Below are positions 16,376 through 25,608 of a stretch of 42,732 bases of DNA, in pieces. The notes below the pieces were generated by a model that saw nothing but the letters and a program-made list of their open reading frames with translations, searched no databases and was not told the origin of the DNA. Source of the stretch: Coriobacteriia bacterium (lineage in GTDB: Bacteria > Actinomycetota > Coriobacteriia > Anaerosomatales > Kmv31). The stretch is from positions 1 to 42,732 of the forward strand of contig JACUUM010000015.1 in the NCBI GenBank assembly GCA_014859305.1. Reading direction: 5' to 3'. A program made the position numbers and the translations under genes. Position 1 is the stretch's first letter, and the number at the start of each line of letters is the position of its first letter.

Positions 16376-18480
16376 CCTGCCGCCTCCTCGGTAGAGACGC
16401 CGATACGAACGTCCGCCGCGACGGCGCCCGATCCCTTCGGGAGCGCCATGAGCGGGTTGATGTCGAGCTCTACGATCTCGGGGAAGTCCATGACCAGGGC
16501 GGAGACGCGGACGATCGCCTCTGCGATCGCGTCCAGGTCCGCGGGAGGCTCTCCCCTCGCTCCACGCAACAGGCCGAAAGCGCGGATCTCGCTGATCATG
16601 CGGTGGGCGTCGCGGATCGAGACGGGGCAGAGGCGGAAGGTCACGTCGCGCAAGACCTCCACGTAGATGCCTCCCAGGCCGAACATGAGCAGCGGCCCGA
16701 ACTGGGGGTCGCGGTTGACCCCGATGATGACCTCGCGCCCCGGCGGGGTCATCCTCTGGACGTGGACGCCGCGCACCACGGCCTCCCTCATGTGCCGCTG
16801 TGCGCGCGCCAGGACGTCCTCGTAGGCCTCCGCGAGCTCCTCCGCGTCGGCCACCCCCAGCCGGATGCCCCCGATGTCCGACTTGTGGAGGATGTCGGGG
16901 CTGTCGACCTTGACCGCGACCGGGTACCCGATGCGCTCGGCGACGCGCGTCGCCTCGCCTACGTCCGCCGCCGCCGCACCCTCCGGGACCGGGATGCCGT
17001 AGGCGGCGGCCACGCTCGCCGCCGTCTCCCCCGTGATGAAGGAGTGCCCGTCCGTGCCGCCGCCGGACAGCACCGCGCGCACGGCCTCCTTGTCGCCGGC
17101 GACCGCCGGTTCCTCGGGTCGCGGCTCGACCAGGTGGTCGCGGTAGCGCTGCATCGCGGCCAGTGTCGCGACGGCGCGTTCGGGGAACGGGAAGTCCGGG
17201 ATACCGGCGTCCCTCAGGAGGGCACGGGCCTCCTCCACCGACGGGTCCCCCATGAAGCAGGTCAGCGTCGTGATACCGCTCTCCCGTGCCACTCGCGACA
17301 CGGCGCGTGCCGTCCCCGGAGCGTCCGTCATCGCCTGCGGCGTGAGGATGACCAGCAGGGCGCCGACGTCGTCGTCGGCCACCAGCGCCTCCGCCGCCGC
17401 CGCGTAGCGCTCCGGCCCGGCGTCGCCCAGCACGTCGACGGGGTTGTACAGCGCGGCGGCAGGCGGGAGGGACGCGCGCAGCGTGTCGATGGTCGAGTGG
17501 TCCAGGGACGCGACCGCGACGCCGACGCGGTCGCAGGCGTCCGTCGCCATGACGGCGGGGCCGCCGGCGTTGGTCAGGATCGCCACGCCCCGCGAGGACG
17601 GCAACGGCTGGGTCGCGAAGCCCAGCGCGTGGTCGAACAGCTCCTGGACGCTGCCGGCCTGGATCACGCCCGCCTTGAGGAAGGCGGCGTCGTACGCCGT
17701 GCGGGAGCCGGCCAGGCTGCCGGTGTGCGACGAGACCGCGCGGGCGCCGGCGTCCGACGTCCCCGACTTGAGCGCGAGCAGCGGCTTGACCGCGACGAGG
17801 TCGGCGGCGGCCTCCACGAACGACCGCCCGTCGGCCACGGATTCCAGGTAGGCGACGACGACGTTCGTGTCCTCCTCGTCCCGCCACGCCCTCAGCAGGT
17901 CGGTCTCGTCCAGGTCGGCCTTGTTGCCCAGGGAGACGAAGTCGGCCAGGCCCACGCCGCGCCCCTGGGCCCAATCCAGGATGGCCGTGCCCAAGGCGCC
18001 GGACTGCGACATGAAGGAGATCGAGCCCGCGGGCGGCATCCCGCGGGCGAACGACGCGTTCAGCGAAGCGGCGGTCGAGATCAGGCCGAGGCAGTTCGGG
18101 CCGAGGATCCGCACCCCGCCGGCGCGTGCGGCGCGGACGAGATCGCGCTCGAGAGCGCCGCCCTCGGGCCCGCTCTCCTTGAAGCCGGCCGAGATCACGA
18201 CGGCGGCCGGCACTCCGAGCCGCCCGCACTCCTCGACCACGTTGAGCACGGACGCGGCCGGGACCACGATGACGGCGAGGTCGGGAGGTCGGGGCAGCGA
18301 CGCGAGTGTCGGATAGGTGGCGTGCCCGTGGATCTCGGCCGCGCGGGGGTTCACCGGATACACCGGCCCGATGAAGCCGGCGGACAGGAGGTTGTCGAAC
18401 ACGATGTGGCCGACCTTGCCCTCTTCCCGGGCTGCACCGACCACGGCGACGGAACGCGGCTTGAAGAAGCCCTCCAGCAC
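16372..18480 (-). CDS. Acetate--CoA ligase (ADP-forming), fused alpha and beta subunits
   Basis: Interconverts acyl-CoA + ADP + Pi and acid + CoA + ATP; in anaerobes it conserves energy when acetyl-CoA is turned into acetate. The 702-residue protein has the CoA-binding Rossmann domain (SVAVVGAAREEGKVGH, residues about 10-25), succinyl-CoA-ligase-like domains with the phospho-histidine in SSHTGSLAG, and an ATP-grasp beta part from about residue 480 with ILHKSDIGGI. Substrate could be acetate or other acids. GTG start with a GGGGGGAGG site. It lies 50 bases after rpmF and is coupled to the DRTGG gene. Confidence 0.92.
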   Translation of the reverse strand: MLEGFFKPRSVAVVGAAREEGKVGHIVFDNLLSAGFIGPVYPVNPRAAEIHGHATYPTLASLPRPPDLAVIVVPAASVLNVVEECGRLGVPAAVVISAGFKESGPEGGALERDLVRAARAGGVRILGPNCLGLISTAASLNASFARGMPPAGSISFMSQSGALGTAILDWAQGRGVGLADFVSLGNKADLDETDLLRAWRDEEDTNVVVAYLESVADGRSFVEAAADLVAVKPLLALKSGTSDAGARAVSSHTGSLAGSRTAYDAAFLKAGVIQAGSVQELFDHALGFATQPLPSSRGVAILTNAGGPAVMATDACDRVGVAVASLDHSTIDTLRASLPPAAALYNPVDVLGDAGPERYAAAAEALVADDDVGALLVILTPQAMTDAPGTARAVSRVARESGITTLTCFMGDPSVEEARALLRDAGIPDFPFPERAVATLAAMQRYRDHLVEPRPEEPAVAGDKEAVRAVLSGGGTDGHSFITGETAASVAAAYGIPVPEGAAAADVGEATRVAERIGYPVAVKVDSPDILHKSDIGGIRLGVADAEELAEAYEDVLARAQRHMREAVVRGVHVQRMTPPGREVIIGVNRDPQFGPLLMFGLGGIYVEVLRDVTFRLCPVSIRDAHRMISEIRAFGLLRGARGEPPADLDAIAEAIVRVSALVMDFPEIVELDINPLMALPKGSGAVAADVRIGVSTEEAAG

Positions 18481-18530
18481 GCGCCTGGCCTCCCCCCCTT
18501 GCGCCGCGCCGTGCGGCGCCCGCTAGCGCG

Positions 18531-18707
18531 CTACTCGGTCTCTATGACCTCTTTGCCGTTGTAATACCCGCACTCGGGGCAGACGCGGTGGGGCAGCTTG
18601 GGCTGTCGGCACTGGGGGCAGACCGAGAGCCCCGGACCTTCGAGGCGGTGCGTGGCCCTGCGGGCGTCGCGGACGGCGCGGGACGTCTTCCTCTTGGGGA
18701 CGGGCAT
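18531..18707 (-). CDS. rpmF: 50S ribosomal protein L32
   Basis: Large-subunit protein of 58 residues beginning [21 protein letters not shown] zinc ribbon is formed by Cys30, Cys33, Cys43 and Cys46 (CPQC and CPEC), so this is the zinc-binding form. The ATG at 18705-18707 is preceded by GAGAGG and GAGG. It follows yceD, the usual partner, and precedes the acetyl-CoA synthetase gene. Confidence 0.96.
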   Translation of the reverse strand: MPVPKRKTSRAVRDARRATHRLEGPGLSVCPQCRQPKLPHRVCPECGYYNGKEVIETE

Positions 18708-18781
18708 GATCCTCGGACCTCTCTTCACGGGATCGCTCGGCCTCTGGCCGGCGTGGACCTTCAGTCGGGACACGGACGAGG

Positions 18782-18812
18782 ATGATACCACAGGCGGTCG
18801 CGGCCGGACCAA
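18782..18812 (-). promoter_or_regulatory. Predicted promoter of rpmF
   Basis: Extended -10 element TGGTATCAT (hexamer TATCAT at 18782-18787) with a possible -35 TTGGTC (18807-18812) at a long 19-base spacing, in the 134-base yceD-rpmF gap. The -10 is the stronger part of the evidence. Confidence 0.45.
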
Positions 18813-18841
18813 GCGGAGACGTGGTCGGGATGCGGCTCGGG

Positions 18842-19429
18842 TCAGTCGCCGTGCGGTTCGTCCGTCCCTCCCTGCCCGCCGCCGCCGGCCCCCGCTCCTT
18901 GCCGCTCCGGGAGGATGCGCTGAAGCACCGCGAAGGGGTTGTCGGGGCGAGCCTCCTCCGGGCAGGAGCAGGTCTCGACGTTGCGGTCGGCGCCGCACGT
19001 CGGGCAGATGCCCGCGCACTCCGGGTCGTGGAGCGGCGCGAAGGGCGCTTCGATGGCCAGGGCGGCGCGCAGCGCCGGCCCCAGGTCGACCCGGCCCTCC
19101 CGGATGACCTCGTACTCCTGCTCCTCGGGGATGCCCTCCTCCTGTCCCGGCCGCACGTAGAACGCCTCGAACGTCCCAGCCAGCTCCAGGGAGCACGGCA
19201 CGAGGCATCGAGAGCACTCGGTCCGAACCGCCTCGCGCACCCAGCCGTCACCCACGACGCCCGCCCCGGTGTTCGTGAGAGAGACGCCGAAAGCGGCGGG
19301 TCCCTCGGGGACGAAGGTGACGTCGCCCACCGTGAACTCCGCGAGCTCGACCTCGTCCTCTATCACGCGCTCGGCGCCCAACTCGTCGAGCAGGGCGCCG
19401 AGGTCGACAGGGTATGTCTCGGTGGTCAC
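18842..19429 (-). CDS. yceD: YceD / DUF177 family protein
   Basis: DUF177 proteins are linked to 23S rRNA accumulation and ribosome assembly and almost always precede rpmF, as here. The 195-residue protein has the conserved cysteines of the family: [10 protein letters not shown] near residue 70 and a C-terminal set (CPTCG and CSCP) that probably binds zinc. A Gly-rich tail follows. The start is GTG and overlaps the stop of the upstream coiled-coil gene by 4 bases (GTGA). Confidence 0.9.
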   Translation of the reverse strand: MTTETYPVDLGALLDELGAERVIEDEVELAEFTVGDVTFVPEGPAAFGVSLTNTGAGVVGDGWVREAVRTECSRCLVPCSLELAGTFEAFYVRPGQEEGIPEEQEYEVIREGRVDLGPALRAALAIEAPFAPLHDPECAGICPTCGADRNVETCSCPEEARPDNPFAVLQRILPERQGAGAGGGGQGGTDEPHGD

Positions 19430-19902
19430 CCTCGCTGGCCTCCCCCGCCGGGACCCCCTACCTTGCCCTGGAGGCGGTCCCTGCCGCGCTGCACGGCTGT
19501 GAGGAGCTTACCCAGGTTCACCTCGAGGTTGGCGAGCATCTCGTCGGCGTAGTCCTCAGCGCCGAGCCTGATCTCGCGCTCGCGGGACCTGGCGTTGTCC
19601 AGGATCTCCGCGGCCTGGCTCTCCGCCAGCTTCACGATCTCCTGCTCGCTCGCGATGGCTTGGGCGCGGTCGCGCGCCTCCTCGAGGATGCGGTTGGCCT
19701 CCTTCTCGGCCTCCTCCAGCATCTCCTGGCGTTCCTTGACGATCCAGCGTGCCTGCTTGAGCTCGTCGGGGAATTGCGCCCGTATCTCGTCGATGATCTC
19801 GTAGACCTTGTCGGGGTCGACCATCTTGGCCGAGGAGAACGGCAGCGAGCGTCCGTTGTCGACGATCTCCTCGATGCGGTCGATGAGCGCCATGATGTCC
19901 AC
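19426..19902 (-). CDS. Coiled-coil DivIVA-like protein (SepIVA-type)
   Basis: 158 residues. After a short N-terminal region (MDIMALIDRIEEIVDNGRSL) nearly the whole protein is a charged coiled coil like F-type ATPase b-subunit or DivIVA helices (for example LEEAEKEANRILEEARDRA), ending in a Gly-rich tail. Its place between coaD/rsmD and yceD/rnc-type genes matches the mycobacterial Rv2927c gene (SepIVA, a septation factor), so a role in cell division or envelope growth is inferred from position and shape. Start GTG at 19900-19902 with GGAGG 8 bases upstream. It is not an ATP synthase subunit: no membrane helix and no atp genes nearby. Confidence 0.75.
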   Translation of the reverse strand: MDIMALIDRIEEIVDNGRSLPFSSAKMVDPDKVYEIIDEIRAQFPDELKQARWIVKERQEMLEEAEKEANRILEEARDRAQAIASEQEIVKLAESQAAEILDNARSREREIRLGAEDYADEMLANLEVNLGKLLTAVQRGRDRLQGKVGGPGGGGQRG

Positions 19903-19914
19903 GTTCGCTACCTC

Positions 19915-20406
19915 CTACCGAGGCCGCCCGTATCGGGCGGCGAGCGCCTCTCTCACGGCCTCGGGCACGAGCCCCTCGACCGGTCCGCCGTGGCGGGCGA
20001 TCTCCTTGACTGCCGACGAACTGAGGAACATGTACTCGGGTATGGCCATGATGAACATCGTCTCGACCCCTTGCTCGAGACGGTAGTTCAGTTGCGCCAT
20101 CTGGAACTCCCGCTCGAAGTCCGTGACCGCCCGCAATCCCTTGACGATGGCGGTCGCTTCGAGCTCCCTCGCGAGGTCCACCAAGAGAGTATCAAAAGGC
20201 CGCACCGATACGTTAGGGAGGTGCGAGACGGCCGCCTGGATGAACGCCACGCGTTCGTCGATGCCGAACAGCGGCCCGCCGCCCTTGTCCGGGGAGAAGG
20301 CGACCGCGACGATCACCTCGTCGAATATCGCCGACGACCGCTCGATGACATCGACGTGCCCCGAGGTGACTGGGTCGAAGGTACCCGGGCACACGGCACG
20401 CTTCAC
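19915..20406 (-). CDS. coaD: Phosphopantetheine adenylyltransferase
   Basis: Penultimate step of coenzyme A synthesis: ATP + 4'-phosphopantetheine to dephospho-CoA. The 163-residue protein has the nucleotidyltransferase motif PGTFDPVTSGH, KGLRAVTDFE and the FLSSSAVKE element. The start is GTG (20404-20406), overlapping the rsmD stop by 4 bases. The CoA it helps make feeds the nearby Fab and acetyl-CoA synthetase enzymes. Confidence 0.95.
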   Translation of the reverse strand: MKRAVCPGTFDPVTSGHVDVIERSSAIFDEVIVAVAFSPDKGGGPLFGIDERVAFIQAAVSHLPNVSVRPFDTLLVDLARELEATAIVKGLRAVTDFEREFQMAQLNYRLEQGVETMFIMAIPEYMFLSSSAVKEIARHGGPVEGLVPEAVREALAARYGRPR

Positions 20407-20987
20407 GAGTCCGTCCCTGCCCCTCCCGTGTAGGCGGCGATCGCGACAGACGTCCGGCCGTAGCGCCTGGGCTCCTCGGGCGCGAACCCTCCCGGCCACT
20501 CCGGTCGCCTCTCCGCGGCGTGCTCCCACACCGCGACGGCGCCGCGCTTCAAAGCCCCTGCTCTCGCCAGGTGCTCGACGGCTCTCCCGACCTCGGCGGG
20601 CTCTATCCTATACGGCGGGTCGAGGAAGAGCAACGAGTACGGCGCCCCAGGCAGCGGCCGCCGTACCGCGGCCGCTGCGTCGGCCGCCACGACGCGCGCC
20701 CTGCCCCCCGCCTCCAAGGCCTCGATGTTGGCCAGCAGCGCCATCAGCGCCGCCGGGTCGCGCTCGACGAAGGTGGCCGCCGCGGCACCGCGGGACAGCG
20801 CCTCGAGGCCGAGAGCGCCGCTGCCGGCGAAGAGGTCCAGCACGCCGGCGGCGGCAAGGTCGGGGCCCAGCTGCGACGTGAGCACGGAGAACACCGCCTC
20901 GCGCACCCGGTCTGACGTCGGGCGTGTGAGGCGTCCCCGCGGCGCCGACAGGCGCCGCCCCCGCCACCGGCCCGCGACGATCCTCAT
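20403..20987 (-). CDS. rsmD: 16S rRNA (guanine966-N2)-methyltransferase RsmD
   Basis: SAM-dependent methyltransferase acting on 16S rRNA in the 30S subunit. The 194-residue product starts MRIVAGRWRGRRLSAP, has DRVREAVFSVL, the SAM motif DLFAGSGALGLEALSRG and the catalytic DPPY motif (LFLDPPY). ATG at 20985-20987 overlaps recG by 4 bases, and coaD overlaps its stop. The rsmD-coaD pairing is the usual one. Confidence 0.95.
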   Translation of the reverse strand: MRIVAGRWRGRRLSAPRGRLTRPTSDRVREAVFSVLTSQLGPDLAAAGVLDLFAGSGALGLEALSRGAAAATFVERDPAALMALLANIEALEAGGRARVVAADAAAAVRRPLPGAPYSLLFLDPPYRIEPAEVGRAVEHLARAGALKRGAVAVWEHAAERRPEWPGGFAPEEPRRYGRTSVAIAAYTGGAGTDS

Positions 20988-23080
20988 CCGCTGCTCACCC
21001 ACTCCCACGCCGCCTCGATGCGTGCGCGGACCTCCTCGGCCAACGGGCGGTGCTCCGGGCGTCCCAGTCGCGGATCGCCGCCCACGACGGCGGCGGCGTC
21101 GGCCCGCGCGGCATCGAGCAGTTCGACGTCGGTCAGCACCGACGCGAGCTTGAGCTGGGGCATGCCGTGCTGCCGCTCGCCGAGGACCTGCCCCTCTCCT
21201 CGCAGCCGGAGGTCCTCCTCGGCAAGCGCGAAGCCGTCGGTGGTGGATGCTATCGCCTCCGTGCGGCGGCGGCTCTCCTCGGTCCTGGGGTCGGCGAAGA
21301 GCAGGAAGCGCCCCGGGGCCGCCCCGCGGCCGACGCGGCCCCGGAGCTGGTGGAGCTGCGAGAGTCCGAACCGCTCGGCGTCCTCGACGATCATCACGGT
21401 GGCGTTGGGGACGTCTACGCCGACCTCTATGACGGTGGTCGACACGAGCACGTCGACCTCCCCCGCGCGGAAGCGGTCCATCACGTCGGCCTTCTCCACC
21501 GGGCGCATCCGGCCGGTCAGCAGGGCGACGCGCAGCTCGGGGAAGACGACGCCGGCCAGACGCTCGGCCTCCGCGGTCGCGGCCGTGGCCTCCGCCGCGT
21601 CGGACTCGTCCACCAGCGGGCACACGACGTACGCCTGGTGCCCCGCGGCGACCTCGCGGCGCACCTCGGCGTAGGCGCCCTCCCGGCCTGTCTTGCCCAC
21701 GACCTCGGTCGTGACGTGCTCGGCGGGGTCGAGGCCGGCGGGGCGCTCGCGCAGGTACGAGGCGTCCAGGTCGCCGTACAGCGTGAGAGCGAGGCTGCGA
21801 GGGATGGGCGTGGCGGTCATCACCAGCAGGTCCGCCCACTCGCCCTTGCCGCGCAGGCCGAGGCGCTGCGAGACGCCGAAGCGGTGCTGCTCGTCGACGA
21901 TGGCGAGCGTCAGCCGCGCGAACGTCACGGACTCCTCCAGGAGCGCGTGCGTGCCGAACGCGACGTCGAGCTCTCCGCGCTCGAGACGGCCGAGGACCTC
22001 CCTGCGCTCGGCGGCAGGGGTGGAGCCCGTGAGCAGCGCCCACCGTGCGCCCGCCGCGTCGAGCAGCGGGCCGACCTTGCGGGCGTACTGGGCCGCGAGC
22101 ACCTCGGTGGGCGCCATCATAGCCGCCTGCGTCCCGCTGTCGGTGGCCGCGGCGAGCGCGAAGGAGGCGACCGCGGTCTTACCCGTCCCGACGTCGCCCA
22201 GCAGGATGCGGTTCATCGGCGCCGCTGCGGCCATGTCCGCCAGCACGTCGGCCACCGCGTGCCTCTGGTCGGCGGTGAGCGTGAAGGGCAGGGCCTGTCG
22301 CAGGGCGTCCAGTCGCGGGCCGTCGGCGGCGTGGACGTGCCCCGGACGATCCACCGCCGCGTGGCGGCGCAGCGCGAGCCCGATCTGCAGCACGAGCAGT
22401 TCCTCGTAGGCGAGCCGCCGCCGCGCGTGCTCGGCCTCGGCGAGCGAGGCTGGGAAGTGCACACCGCGGAGGGCCGCGCGCCTGGAGACCAGGTCGCGGT
22501 CGAGCCTGAGGTGCGCCGGCAGCGGGTCGGGAACGTCGCCGAACGCGTCGAGGGCCTCTCTCACGAGCCGCCGCATCCAGTTGGTGGACACGCCCTCCGT
22601 GGCCCGGTGCACCGGGAGGACCCGGCCGGCCGTCGCCGTCTCCTCGTCGAGCCGCTCGACGTAGGGGTTGCGGATCTGCTTGAGGCCGAAGTCGAGATCG
22701 ACCCTGCCGGCGAAGGCGACGCGCTGGCCGACGGCGAACCGTCGCGCGAGGTAGGGCTGGTTGAACCACACGCCGAGCAGCACGCCGGTCCCGTCGACGA
22801 TCGCGACCTCCACCACGGACAGGCGCCGCCGCGGCCGTTTCAGCTTCACGTCGTGGACTCGGCCCGTGACCGTGACCTCCTCGCCGTGCCTCGCCGCCGC
22901 GAGCCTGGGCGTGGAGGTGAGGTCGAGGTAGCGGAACGGGTAGTGCTCAAGCAGGTCGCGGACGGTGCTCATGCCAAGGCGGCCGAGCGCCTCGGCCCTG
23001 TCCGCATCGACGAAGCGCACCTCGGTCGCCGGCCGTTCCCAGGCGGCCAGCGCGTGCGCCCGTGCGCCCGCTCCCGTCAA
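20984..23080 (-). CDS. recG: ATP-dependent DNA helicase RecG
   Basis: Branch-migration helicase that regresses stalled replication forks. The 698-residue protein has the wedge/OB domain in the first third, then helicase motifs: Walker A GDVGTGKT, DEQH box (IVDEQHRFGV), TATPIPR, and motif VI QLRGRVGRG, plus the RecG C-terminal region. The start is TTG at 23078-23080, preceded by GAGGGG, 5 bases after the DegV gene; the first motif-bearing residues follow normally, so this start fits. Confidence 0.95.
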   Translation of the reverse strand: MTGAGARAHALAAWERPATEVRFVDADRAEALGRLGMSTVRDLLEHYPFRYLDLTSTPRLAAARHGEEVTVTGRVHDVKLKRPRRRLSVVEVAIVDGTGVLLGVWFNQPYLARRFAVGQRVAFAGRVDLDFGLKQIRNPYVERLDEETATAGRVLPVHRATEGVSTNWMRRLVREALDAFGDVPDPLPAHLRLDRDLVSRRAALRGVHFPASLAEAEHARRRLAYEELLVLQIGLALRRHAAVDRPGHVHAADGPRLDALRQALPFTLTADQRHAVADVLADMAAAAPMNRILLGDVGTGKTAVASFALAAATDSGTQAAMMAPTEVLAAQYARKVGPLLDAAGARWALLTGSTPAAERREVLGRLERGELDVAFGTHALLEESVTFARLTLAIVDEQHRFGVSQRLGLRGKGEWADLLVMTATPIPRSLALTLYGDLDASYLRERPAGLDPAEHVTTEVVGKTGREGAYAEVRREVAAGHQAYVVCPLVDESDAAEATAATAEAERLAGVVFPELRVALLTGRMRPVEKADVMDRFRAGEVDVLVSTTVIEVGVDVPNATVMIVEDAERFGLSQLHQLRGRVGRGAAPGRFLLFADPRTEESRRRTEAIASTTDGFALAEEDLRLRGEGQVLGERQHGMPQLKLASVLTDVELLDAARADAAAVVGGDPRLGRPEHRPLAEEVRARIEAAWEWVSSG

Positions 23081-23085
23081 GCCCC

Positions 23086-23934
23086 TCAGGCCTCCGGGTA
23101 GTAGGCGCAGCCCGCCGCGTTCGGGCCCGCGTACGTGCCTATCACCGCTCCGACCAGGACCGGTTCCTCCTCAGTCACGCGGACGCCGGCCCCGAGGAGC
23201 GCCTGGCGCAGCTCCTCGGCCCGCTCGGGGGCGCAGGAGTGGAGGAGCCCGAGGCGGACCGGCCGCCCCGCCGCGTCCTCCGCCACGTGTGCCGCGAGCT
23301 CGGAGAGCGCCTTGCGGAAGCCCTTGACCTTCTTGAACGGCGCGACCTCGCCGGCCTCGTCGAGGCGCAGCACGGGCTTGATGTTGAGCAGCGCGGCGGC
23401 GAGTCCCGCCGCCTTCCCGGCACGGCCGCCCTTCACCAGGTACTCGAGGGTATCCAGCACGAAGAACAGCCGCGTCTCGGACGTGACCCGCCGTGCGGCA
23501 TCGGCGACCTCCTCGCCGGTCGCTCCCGCATCGCGCGCCCTGACAGCCGCGCGCACCACGAGCGCCGTCCCCTGACTGACGAGCTTGGTGTCGATGAGAT
23601 GGACGGGCACCCGGGACGAGGCCGCCGCCAGCACGGCGGACTCGTGCGTCCCGGACAGCGCGGTCGAGAGGTGGATCGAGACGATCGAGTCGCACCCGCG
23701 CTCGGCCAGTCGCCGGTAGGCCGCCTCGAACTCGGCCGGGGAGGGCTGGGACGTCTTGGACGGTTCCGGGGAGGCGGCGAGGCGTTCGTAGAACTCCTCG
23801 GGGTGCAGCTCCAGCCAATCCTCGAAGACCTCCTCGCCGAAACGGACCTTCAGCGGCACCATGAGTACGTCGTGCTCCTCGTGGTAGGCGGGCAGAAGGT
23901 CGGCGGTGCTGTCGCAGACGATACCGACTGTCAT
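23086..23934 (-). CDS. DegV family fatty-acid-binding protein (FakB-type)
   Basis: DegV proteins bind a fatty acid in a closed pocket and present it to FakA for phosphorylation. The 282-residue protein starts TVGIVCDSTADL and has the two fatty-acid-carboxyl contact motifs TSQPSP (61-66) and SIHLSTALSGT (86-96). It directly follows the fakA-type gene (37 bases), so a FakA/FakB pair is well supported. The product, acyl-phosphate, would be used by PlsX/PlsY. Chain preference cannot be read from sequence. Confidence 0.9.
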   Translation of the reverse strand: MTVGIVCDSTADLLPAYHEEHDVLMVPLKVRFGEEVFEDWLELHPEEFYERLAASPEPSKTSQPSPAEFEAAYRRLAERGCDSIVSIHLSTALSGTHESAVLAAASSRVPVHLIDTKLVSQGTALVVRAAVRARDAGATGEEVADAARRVTSETRLFFVLDTLEYLVKGGRAGKAAGLAAALLNIKPVLRLDEAGEVAPFKKVKGFRKALSELAAHVAEDAAGRPVRLGLLHSCAPERAEELRQALLGAGVRVTEEEPVLVGAVIGTYAGPNAAGCAYYPEA

Positions 23935-23971
23935 GGCGTGCTCCTTTCCGTGCGGGCCTCGAGGCGGATGC

Positions 23972-25594
23972 TCACTCGACCGACATGATCAGCGGGTACA
24001 ACGGCTGGCCGCCGATGTGCGCCTCGACCTCCAGTTCCGGGTGCGCCTTCGCCAGACGCGCCGCGATCTCTTCCAGGCGCTCCGGTTCCAGGTCGGCCCC
24101 CGCGAGCAGCGTGAGCGTCTCCCCGTCGCCGGCGATCACGTCCAGCAGCCGCCCGCTCACCTCGGCGATGTCGTCGCCTACGACCTCGACCTCGTGGTCG
24201 GCGACCCCGATGACCTGTCCGGCGCGTATCTCTCCGGCCTTGCCCCGGGCGTCCTTGACGGCCATCGCCACCTCGCCGGTGCGCACGGCCTTGGCCGCGT
24301 CGGTCATCGCGGCCACGATCCGGTCGGGATCCGACGAGGGGTCGTACGCGATCATGGCGGCGAACCCCTGGGGCACCGACATGGTCGGGACCACGTGGAC
24401 CGGGATGTCGGTGAGCGAGGCCACCTGCCGGGCGGCCATGACGATGTTGCGGTTGTTCGGCAGGATCACGACGTGCTCGGCGTTCACGCGCCTCGCCGCC
24501 TCGAGCAGCTCAGCCGTCGACGGGTTCATCGTCTGACCCCCGGAGACGACCTCGTCCACGCCGAGACTCCCGAGGATGGAGGCCAGTCCCTCGCCCGCCG
24601 CCACGGCGACGAACCCCATCGGCTTCGCCGGGCCGAGCGCCGCCTCCTGGGCGAGGACCCTCGACCGCCGTGCCGACTGGCGGCGCATGTTGTTGACGTG
24701 CACGTCCGCCACCTCCCCGAGACCGGTGGCGTAGGCCAGCACGGCGGCGGGGTCGTCCGTGTGGACGTGGACCTTGAGCGTCTCCGGGTCGCCCACCACC
24801 AGCTCCGAGCCGCCCGCGGCCGACACACTCGCATGGACGGCGTCGCGATCCAGCCCGTCGCCGAAGAGCAGGAACTCGGTGCAGTACAGGTACTCCTCGT
24901 CGTCCCAGTCCTCGGCCTGGCCGACGGCGAGCTCCGGGGTCGGCCTGGCGAGTTCCTCCACCGGCGCGTGGAGCGAGCGGCCCTCCCACGCTTCGGCGAA
25001 CCCCTGCATCATGATCGCCAGCCCGAAGCCACCCGCGTCGACGACGCCGTTCTCCTTGAGCACCGGCAGCAGGTCCGGTCCTCGGCGCACCGAGGCGAAG
25101 ACCTCGGAGACCACAGCCGTGAGCACCCCGTCGACGTCGCGGCCCTCGTCGGCGGCTCTCCGGGCCGCCGTGGCGGAGTCCTTCAGAGCTGTGAGGATGG
25201 TGCCGGCGACGGGCTTGCGCACTGCCTGGAAGGCCACGACGGCGGAGCGCTCCAGCGCCTCGGCGACGACCGCCGGCGTCAGGCGCTCGCTCGAACCCGC
25301 CACCTCGCACAGACCGCGCAGTATCTGGCTGAGGATCACCCCCGAGTTGCCGCGTGCGCCCATGAGGGACCCGTGCGTGACGGCGTGGCAGACCGCGCCG
25401 TGGGACGGCTCCGTCGGGAGCTTCGCCAACTCGGTCACGACGGCGTCCATGGTCAGCGACATGTTGGTGCCCGTGTCGCCGTCGGGCACCGGGAACACGT
25501 TGAGCTTGTCGACGTCGTCCTTGCGGGCCTTGAGCGCGTCGACGGCCGCGGTCACCAAGGTGACGGCATCGCGCGTCGGGTTCTCGGTCGCCAT
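23972..25594 (-). CDS. fakA: Fatty acid kinase subunit FakA (DAK2 domain, YloV family)
   Basis: Phosphorylates FakB-bound fatty acids so that exogenous or recycled fatty acids can enter phospholipids. The 540-residue protein has the N-terminal DhaL/DAK2 kinase domain with FPVPDGDTGTNMSLT (34-48, metal-ATP aspartates), MGARGNSGVILSQ, then the middle FakB-interacting domain and the C-terminal EDD-like domain. Length and order match FakA. It follows asp23, its normal partner, by 14 bases, and is followed by a DegV gene. Confidence 0.93.
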   Translation of the reverse strand: MATENPTRDAVTLVTAAVDALKARKDDVDKLNVFPVPDGDTGTNMSLTMDAVVTELAKLPTEPSHGAVCHAVTHGSLMGARGNSGVILSQILRGLCEVAGSSERLTPAVVAEALERSAVVAFQAVRKPVAGTILTALKDSATAARRAADEGRDVDGVLTAVVSEVFASVRRGPDLLPVLKENGVVDAGGFGLAIMMQGFAEAWEGRSLHAPVEELARPTPELAVGQAEDWDDEEYLYCTEFLLFGDGLDRDAVHASVSAAGGSELVVGDPETLKVHVHTDDPAAVLAYATGLGEVADVHVNNMRRQSARRSRVLAQEAALGPAKPMGFVAVAAGEGLASILGSLGVDEVVSGGQTMNPSTAELLEAARRVNAEHVVILPNNRNIVMAARQVASLTDIPVHVVPTMSVPQGFAAMIAYDPSSDPDRIVAAMTDAAKAVRTGEVAMAVKDARGKAGEIRAGQVIGVADHEVEVVGDDIAEVSGRLLDVIAGDGETLTLLAGADLEPERLEEIAARLAKAHPELEVEAHIGGQPLYPLIMSVE

Positions 25595-25608
25595 GGTCTC
25601 CCCGCCGG

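Noticed and set aside
16376-18229. Extension of the DRTGG frame through the acetyl-CoA synthetase gene
   Set aside because: It is an out-of-frame reading of the synthetase; the P-loop N terminus MRTVIVASTRPYSGKSG begins at 16375.
18506-18519. Hairpin between rpmF and the acetyl-CoA synthetase gene as a terminator
   Set aside because: The stem is only 5-6 bp, no U tract follows and a good ribosome site comes directly after it.
19426-19902. ATP synthase b-subunit
   Set aside because: Only the coiled-coil pattern is shared; there is no membrane helix and no atp genes are near.
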